Assembly: GCA_003224515.1 (NCBI GenBank)
Contig: QHZC01000080.1
Coordinates: 16,631-28,115 of the forward strand
Source of the DNA: Acidobacteriota bacterium
GTDB lineage: Bacteria > Acidobacteriota > Terriglobia > Acidiferrales > UBA7541
Length of the DNA: 11,485 bases
Direction of reading: 5' to 3'
A model generated the notes under the pieces. That model was not told the origin of the DNA, did no database searches, and worked only from the letters and a program-made list of their open reading frames with translations. A program made the translations under genes and the position numbers. Of this stretch, positions 7,269-11,485 are shown piece after piece; position 1 is the stretch's first letter; the number at the start of each line of letters is the position of its first letter.

Positions 7269-8297
7269 TTACTGGATCTTGTTGATGGCTTTCACTTCCT
7301 TCGCCACAACCTCCTTCGGCAGCTTCGCATAGGACAGGTTTTCCGCATAGCTCTGGCCATCAGCCAATGCCCATTTGAGGAAGCCCTTGATAGCGTCGCG
7401 CTTTGTGGCATCGGAAAATTTTTCGGGAATCAAAAGCCAGGTAAAACTGGAGATGGGATAAGAGGCCTTACCCGGGGCGTTGGTAATCGAAACCCGGAAG
7501 TCATCCGGCATTTCCTTGGCCGCACCGGCCGCGGCCGCACTGACGGCCGCGAGCGAAGCTTTGACAAATATGCCGGCAGCGTTCTTGACATTGCCGTAGG
7601 GTATTTTGTTCGCTTCGGCGTAGATGAGCTCGACATAACCGATGGAGTTGGGAGTATTTTTGATCGTGCCAGTAACGCCTTCGTTGCCCTTGCCGCCTAA
7701 TCCCACCGGCCAATTTACGGCTGCGCCCTTGCCAACTTTGCCTTTCCATTCCTCGCTGACTTTTGAAAGATAGTCCGTCCAGATATAGCTGGTGCCGCTG
7801 CTTTCGGCGCGGTGCACGACGACGATGTCCTCGGCGGGAAGCTTGACGTCTTTGTTGACGCTGGCGATCGCCGGATCATTCCACTTGGTGATTTTGCCGA
7901 GGAAAATACCTGCCAGTGCTTCCGGCGTGAAATTCAAATTCGCGTCGACACCGGTGATGTTGTAGGTGGGTACGTCAGCACCGAGCACGGTGGGAAAGTG
8001 CAGGATGGCGAATCCGTGCTTATCCTGAAAAGCCTTGAGCTGATCGTCGTTCATCGGGCCATCGGTGGCGCCGAAATCCACGGTGCCTTCGGCGACTTGC
8101 TTGATACCGCCGCCCGATCCGATGGATTGATAGTTGATCAGAAGACCGGTGTTTTTCTTGTGGTACTCGTCAAACCATTTCGAATACATGGGGTATGGAA
8201 ATGTTGCGCCAGCACCGGTGATTGAGAGCGCGCTATCGGCCCACAAAACGCCGGCGAGGGCCAGAACTACCAAGAGCATTCCCGCTATTTTCTTCAT
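7269..8297 (-). CDS. pstS: Phosphate-binding periplasmic protein PstS
   Basis: PstS captures phosphate in the periplasm and delivers it to PstC/PstA. The 342-residue protein starts with a Sec signal peptide (MKKIAGMLLVVLALAGVLWA, probable cleavage after Ala20; no lipobox cysteine). The binding-site wording follows: GAGATFPYPMYSKW from residue 28, SIGSGGGIKQVAEGTVDFGATD, FLGKITKWNDPAIA, and HRAESSGTSYIWTDYL. These Ser/Thr/Asp/Arg residues are the phosphate ligands in the family. The ATG at 8297 is preceded by GGAGAGGAAGC, a good ribosome site. It is the first gene of the pst operon, and the upstream 193 bases carry a candidate Pho-type direct repeat. An Ala-rich stretch (about SLAAVSAAAAGAAKEM) is a local surface insertion with no obvious function. 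Confidence 0.96.
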   Translation of the reverse strand: MKKIAGMLLVVLALAGVLWADSALSITGAGATFPYPMYSKWFDEYHKKNTGLLINYQSIGSGGGIKQVAEGTVDFGATDGPMNDDQLKAFQDKHGFAILHFPTVLGADVPTYNITGVDANLNFTPEALAGIFLGKITKWNDPAIASVNKDVKLPAEDIVVVHRAESSGTSYIWTDYLSKVSEEWKGKVGKGAAVNWPVGLGGKGNEGVTGTIKNTPNSIGYVELIYAEANKIPYGNVKNAAGIFVKASLAAVSAAAAGAAKEMPDDFRVSITNAPGKASYPISSFTWLLIPEKFSDATKRDAIKGFLKWALADGQSYAENLSYAKLPKEVVAKEVKAINKIQ

Positions 8298-8349
8298 GCT
8301 TCCTCTCCGTCTGAAAAACTTATCTTTTCTCGGGCGAGTATGTCGCCTA

Positions 8350-8379
8350 ATTGTTACTGCATTGTTACAACCTCTTCAT
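8350..8379 (-). promoter_or_regulatory. Candidate Pho-type operator upstream of pstS
   Basis: On the plus strand the heptamer TTGTTAC occurs at 8351-8357 and again at 8362-8368, with TCTTCAT at 8373-8379. These fall at an exact 11-base spacing, which is the spacing of direct-repeat Pho boxes bound by PhoB/PhoP-type regulators. The first two copies are identical over eight bases (ATTGTTAC). The site is 53 to 82 bases before the pstS start, with a weak -10-like CATACT at 8342-8337 on the minus strand. The heptamer differs from the E. coli consensus, but TAACA-type repeats resemble the Bacillus form. The regulator is inferred, not seen. Confidence 0.5.
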
Positions 8380-8449
8380 TGTTGCTTGAATCGGCGGCCG
8401 CCTACCGCACAAGCAGCCGCGCTTAAGGCTCTTGCGACTGCCCTTTTTC

Positions 8450-8468
8450 CGCCCCCAGGGGAGGGGCG
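8450..8468. repeat. GC-rich hairpin after porin gene
   Basis: CGCCCC (8450-8455) and GGGGCG (8463-8468) form a 6-base stem in the 3' region of the porin gene, about 22 bases past its stop in the minus-strand direction. The base run adjoining it on the minus strand is A-rich rather than T-rich, so it does not read as an intrinsic terminator for the porin. It could still help mark the 3' end of the porin message. Weak evidence. Confidence 0.3.
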
Positions 8469-8490
8469 AGCCGCGATTGCCTGGCCTGGA

Positions 8491-10407
8491 CTACGGCAGG
8501 TGATAGCGGAAAGAGGTGAACACCATGTTGTCTACGGCGTGCGGGCGAAGACTTGGACCGGCCACACCGGTTGTGAAGTTGAAGTTGTTGCCGGACCAGG
8601 CATACTTCGTCAGATAGGAGTACTGCACACCCCACTGCACGCGGCCCTTCGGTCCGTTGTAGAACTTGTGCCAGAACCCGAGCGTGGCTTCGATGATGTG
8701 GTGGATGTCTCCGGCGCAATTCGCCCCGCCGCTGGGGAAGCTGCTGCCCGCTGGCGGAGCTGGCGTCGTGTTCGTTACCGGGACCAGCTCGGTGCTGCAC
8801 CCGCTGTTGTTGAAAAGGGCCGAGCCATAGCCAACAGGCCTACCCGTCGCAGTCGTGTATGCCGCTCGGGCGTCGTATTCGCCGCCCCCATAGGCATAAA
8901 TATCCAGTTTTGCATTGGGATGCAGCTCGAGCATGCCTAACCACGCTGCGTTCTTGATCGGTGCAAGCGTACCATCTGCTCGTGAGGTCACGTCAGCCAG
9001 CTGCGCCGAGCTATAACGCCCAACACCGTCACCGCCCAGCACGTGTCCAACGAGGTCGACTTTCTTCGCAACGATGGGAAGACGCGCTGTGAAGCCGCCG
9101 CCGCCGCCCGTCTTTGAGTCGTTGATTACGCCAAGAGTGGACGGTGTCATACTTCCATCGATCGGGCATGGAGCGGCCGCACTGGCCACGCCGCAGGGGT
9201 AGACGCGATTGCGGAAATTGCTGACGATGCCGACGACTTCATAGTGACCCCAGCCGGGATCGAACGCCGCTTTAACGAGGAGGTCGGGCGTCCTGTTCAA
9301 CGTATAGCCGGAACTATCAAAAGTGTTATAGAGACCGCCACCCGCACCGGGAGCATTGATGAAAAAGCTTGCCGGGCTGGTTGCTGAACCGCGGCCACCG
9401 ATCGTGGTTTGCGGACCCTCGATCCCGAGACCCAAGGCAAACTTGCCTCCAAAATCCTTCACGACGCGGAAGGAGTAAGCGCGCTGCCAAGCCCAGCCCA
9501 CGACGTACTGCGAATCAATTTGCAGTGGAAATGCCTCCTGGCGATTGGCAATGCCCTTCTTGCTTTCGGTCACCAGGCTCCACATCTGACCGGCCGTGAC
9601 AGAGAAACCGCTCTCCCAGGTGACGTTTGCCCACAGCTGCCTCTGGCGGAACACGTAGCTGTTGCTCTGGCGGTTGTTGGAAGTCGTGCCGGCACCGAGG
9701 AAATCTCCTTCAAAGTAGCCCGTCACCTTAGCGCTGCCGATATTCGTTTCGGCCAGCATCGTCGCGCGGGTCTGCCGAGCAGTGAAGTTGTTCTCCGTAA
9801 CCTTGCTCAAAGCGTTGTTGGGATACGGGATGCCGGTGAACGGCGTGTTGATGTCGCCGCTGGTGGCGCGATTGCGAAAAATCGTTTCCGCCGCGATGAA
9901 GCCGCCTGGCGTGATGTTGATGCCTTTGTACTTGATCGTTGAGGGGCCGGTTTCGTCGGCTTTCTTCGCTTCCGTCTGTTCCTTGGCCACGGTGGTCTTG
10001 AGCACTTCATTGCTGGCCTTCAAGTCCCTGACCGAGGAGTTGAGCGAAACCGCCGTGGACCTCACTTCGGCGGTGGAGTTTACCGCTTTGCCGGCTTTGG
10101 TGCTCGCTTCGGCTGCACGAGCATTGGCCGCCGCCGCCGCTTCGCGCGCTTCGTCGATCTGGTGGTCACGCTTGGCGAGCTCTTCCTTCAACATCTGAAG
10201 CTGTTCCTGCTGCGACTGCAGGATCTGGCGGAGCTCTTCGAGTTGCGCGGCGATGGCGGCATCGGACTTTTCAGCCTTCTTGGCCGCTTTGGGCCTGGCC
10301 GGCTGAGCCCCCTTGGCAGGTTGCGGACCGGCGTCTTTCGCGGTATCGGCAAAAGCAGTTCCGGAAACGAGGAACAACGATAGTGTTAGCGCTGCTAGTT
10401 TTTTCAT
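8491..10407 (-). CDS. Outer-membrane porin with N-terminal coiled coil, phosphate-locus linked
   Basis: This 638-residue protein is probably an outer-membrane channel. From ATG 10407 it has a signal peptide (MKKLAALTLSLFLVSGTAFA, cut before Asp21), then a Lys/Ala/Pro-rich linker (about 21-48). A long heptad-like coiled coil follows at about 49-140 (LEELRQILQSQQEQLQMLKEE onward). From about residue 158 a beta-rich domain runs to the end, with alternating aromatic/polar strands and patterns such as GYFEGDFLGAG, FRQRQLWANV and AGQMWSLVTE. These suit DcaP-like or OprP/OprO-like trimeric porins, where the coil helps trimer assembly. It ends in RYHLP rather than the usual terminal aromatic residue. 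An in-frame upstream ATG at 10458 exists, but 10407 sits before a perfect signal peptide and after GAGAGG. Its place directly before pstS suggests phosphate or phosphorylated-compound uptake. Confidence 0.8.
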   Translation of the reverse strand: MKKLAALTLSLFLVSGTAFADTAKDAGPQPAKGAQPARPKAAKKAEKSDAAIAAQLEELRQILQSQQEQLQMLKEELAKRDHQIDEAREAAAAANARAAEASTKAGKAVNSTAEVRSTAVSLNSSVRDLKASNEVLKTTVAKEQTEAKKADETGPSTIKYKGINITPGGFIAAETIFRNRATSGDINTPFTGIPYPNNALSKVTENNFTARQTRATMLAETNIGSAKVTGYFEGDFLGAGTTSNNRQSNSYVFRQRQLWANVTWESGFSVTAGQMWSLVTESKKGIANRQEAFPLQIDSQYVVGWAWQRAYSFRVVKDFGGKFALGLGIEGPQTTIGGRGSATSPASFFINAPGAGGGLYNTFDSSGYTLNRTPDLLVKAAFDPGWGHYEVVGIVSNFRNRVYPCGVASAAAPCPIDGSMTPSTLGVINDSKTGGGGGFTARLPIVAKKVDLVGHVLGGDGVGRYSSAQLADVTSRADGTLAPIKNAAWLGMLELHPNAKLDIYAYGGGEYDARAAYTTATGRPVGYGSALFNNSGCSTELVPVTNTTPAPPAGSSFPSGGANCAGDIHHIIEATLGFWHKFYNGPKGRVQWGVQYSYLTKYAWSGNNFNFTTGVAGPSLRPHAVDNMVFTSFRYHLP

Positions 10408-10498
10408 TTCCTCTCTCTTTGGAGCAAAATTCGACCTGGTAGCGAAAACAATCTGCACCGCCCTGCGGCAGAGGGTAAAGGCCCTGTCTTACAACTAC

Positions 10499-10528
10499 GT
10501 CAACCGAATGTGAATATCCTGTAACAAT
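10499..10528 (-). promoter_or_regulatory. Candidate Pho-type phased repeat upstream of porin
   Basis: On the minus strand TTGTTAC (10527-10521), TATTCAC (10516-10510) and GGTTGAC (10505-10499) occur at exact 11-base steps, sharing the T-x-A-C end. The first heptamer, and its preceding A, are identical to the ATTGTTAC repeated before pstS. The repeats lie 92 to 121 bases before the porin start. Here the heptamers read along the gene's strand, whereas before pstS they read on the opposite strand, which weakens the case for a shared operator. The rest of 10408-10498 shows no clear -10/-35 pair. Confidence 0.35.
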
Positions 10529-10607
10529 ACTAGGGAATTCACGGGAAACCATTGACGTATCAGAGGTTGCGGATTTTTCGATCTGTTAACAACAACCAAC
10601 AGGGAAC

Positions 10608-10921
10608 CTATTTCGGTGAGGAAATCGTATAAGCGAGGACGATTTGGGTCAAGCGATATTGGCATTTGGCAATCCGTGTCGGCGAAATCTGCCTCGGTTT
10701 TTTGGAGGCTTTGGCGCGCGCGTTGAAGAGAAAACCATTGAATATGGGGATGCCGATATTCACGCCGACGGCGCCATACCAATTGGGGATATGGCTATCG
10801 CGAACGGGAGCTTCACCGACAACGCCGAGGGCGCTGACGGTGGGGACGCCACAGGTCATGTTCGGCACTGCCGAATTTTTGCGCGGCTTGCCGGTCAAGG
10901 GATGCCTGGAGTGTGTTGCAA
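10608..10921 (-). pseudogene. Decayed TolC-family outer-membrane efflux protein fragment
   Basis: Two minus-strand frames together read like an internal piece of a TolC-type outer-membrane efflux protein. One frame (about 10918-10846) gives NTLQASLDRQAAQKFGSAEH followed by DLWRP. The next (from about 10844) gives PTVSALGVVGEAPVRDSHIP, then NWYGAVGVNIGIPIFNGFLF and NARAK to about 10710. The two join perfectly (DLWRP-TVSALG) if one base is removed from the GGGG at 10842-10845. After NARAK the family resemblance ends; the frame stops at 10608. No start codon, signal peptide or C-terminal half is present. A full TolC-family protein is about 400-500 residues, so this is a remnant of about 70 codons. 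It sits between phoU-like and porin genes and is probably not expressed as protein. Confidence 0.65.
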
Positions 10922-10941
10922 AATTCCAAGAGCGGGGAGAT

Positions 10942-10971
10942 GGGGACCGGGCCAGGGGTGCACCGGTCCCC
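10942..10971 (-). terminator. Strong inverted repeat after the PhoU paralogue
   Basis: Arms GGGGACCGG (10942-10950) and CCGGTCCCC (10963-10971) pair perfectly over 9 bases with a 12-base loop. It begins 22 bases after the PhoU-paralogue stop (10994) on the minus strand, the expected place for a transcription end. The bases after it on that strand (ATCTCCCCGCTC) lack a T-run, so it is an incomplete intrinsic terminator and may need Rho or serve only as a 3'-end stabiliser. Confidence 0.4.
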
Positions 10972-10993
10972 GTGGTAGGACTTTACGTGAAGA

Positions 10994-11485
10994 TCAAGCG
11001 CTCTCAGTCTGGCAGTCCGGGGTCACGTCTGAATGAAGGACATGTGAATTCTCGGTGATGACGGAATCCCCAGCAGAAGAAGGATTGGTCTGGTCGTTCT
11101 GGTCGGGGCGGACCGTAAGACCACGGCCGTGGCGGACGTCGAGACCACGGACCCAGAAGATGATGTCCTCGGCGATGTTGGTGGCGTGGTCCGCGATGCG
11201 TTCGAGGTGGCGCGTGGCAAGAATGAATTGGAGGCCCGGGCTCACCAACGTGGGCTCTTGTGTCATGTGCAGGAGGAGCTGTTCGAAGATGCGATCGCGG
11301 TATTGATCGACGACATCATCGCTTTCGCGCACCTGAGTGGCCATCTCGACGTTGCGGAAAATGAGCGCGCCGAGACTTTTGCTGACCATGGCGCGCACCG
11401 CAGAGGCCATCGGGGCTAGTTCTTCGGGAACCTGCGCGCGCTGCATTTCGCCGAGGGAGATGACGCGCTCGGCGAGATTCACCGC
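10994..11485 (-). CDS. phoU: PhoU paralogue, C-terminal part (runs off right edge)
   Basis: The last bases of the window continue the open frame (AVNLAERV, the QAVNIAE-type end of the first PhoU bundle), so the real start lies outside. About 163 residues are visible. The second bundle is complete: VDQYRDRIFEQLLLHM matches VDHYRDQIFRELLTYM of the complete phoU at 3815, and RHLERIADHATNIAEDI matches its KNLERIGDHATNIAEDV, with Ala replacing Gly before the metal-binding Asp. About 40 extra residues follow (GLTVRPDQNDQTNPSSAGDS onward), polar and probably disordered, absent from the other copy. The GTG at 11482 is internal, not a start. Likely a second regulator of the phosphate transporter or of the Pho two-component system, whose genes may lie just beyond the edge. 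Confidence 0.9.
   Translation of the reverse strand, partial: AVNLAERVISLGEMQRAQVPEELAPMASAVRAMVSKSLGALIFRNVEMATQVRESDDVVDQYRDRIFEQLLLHMTQEPTLVSPGLQFILATRHLERIADHATNIAEDIIFWVRGLDVRHGRGLTVRPDQNDQTNPSSAGDSVITENSHVLHSDVTPDCQTESA

Noticed and set aside
8441..8468. Hairpin plus TTTTT at 8444-8448 as an intrinsic terminator
   Set aside because: The T-run precedes the hairpin on the plus strand and is an A-run after it on the minus strand, so it is wrongly placed for either direction.
1..11485. CRISPR arrays, tRNA or rRNA genes, transposases, integrases, toxin-antitoxin or defence genes
   Set aside because: I looked on both strands and saw no regular direct-repeat array, RNA gene signature or mobile-element protein motif.

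Overview
The window comes from a bacterial chromosome of moderately high GC. The protein styles suggest an acidobacterium or a close relative: a NitT/TauT-type ATPase with an AAA-associated C-terminal domain next to an LDILQSIPV-type permease, a coiled-coil outer-membrane porin, and TolC-like wording of the form NWYGAVGVN-IPIFNGFLF. That placement is inference from remembered family resemblance, not from a search. A signal-peptide-bearing PstS followed by an outer-membrane porin fits a Gram-negative envelope.

Layout. Bases 1-1711 (minus strand) carry an ABC import module: ATPase, a separate AAA-associated C-terminal domain piece, then a permease running off the left edge. Bases 1810-3531 (plus strand) encode a 573-residue multi-span membrane protein of the PTPS-related/GT-C type. 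Bases 3532-3814 are a convergent intergenic gap. Everything from 3815 to the right edge lies on the minus strand and is a phosphate locus. Read 5' to 3' it runs: C-terminal half of a PhoU paralogue (right edge), a decayed TolC-family fragment, a 638-residue porin, pstS, pstC (frame-broken), pstA, pstB, and a complete phoU.

How it works together. The porin probably lets phosphate or organophosphate cross the outer membrane. PstS binds phosphate in the periplasm, PstC/PstA form the channel, PstB hydrolyses ATP, and the PhoU proteins couple transport to Pho signalling. An 11-bp-phased direct repeat upstream of pstS, and a weaker one upstream of the porin, are candidate Pho-type operators.

The unusual feature is the number of broken frames: pstC (with about 19 residues apparently missing at the break), the ATPase/AAA-associated domain junction, and the TolC remnant (one extra base in a GGGG run). 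These may be real decay or assembly errors. I see no convincing undescribed system. The phosphate locus is largely classical, with an attached porin, a second PhoU and candidate regulatory repeats as its distinctive points.
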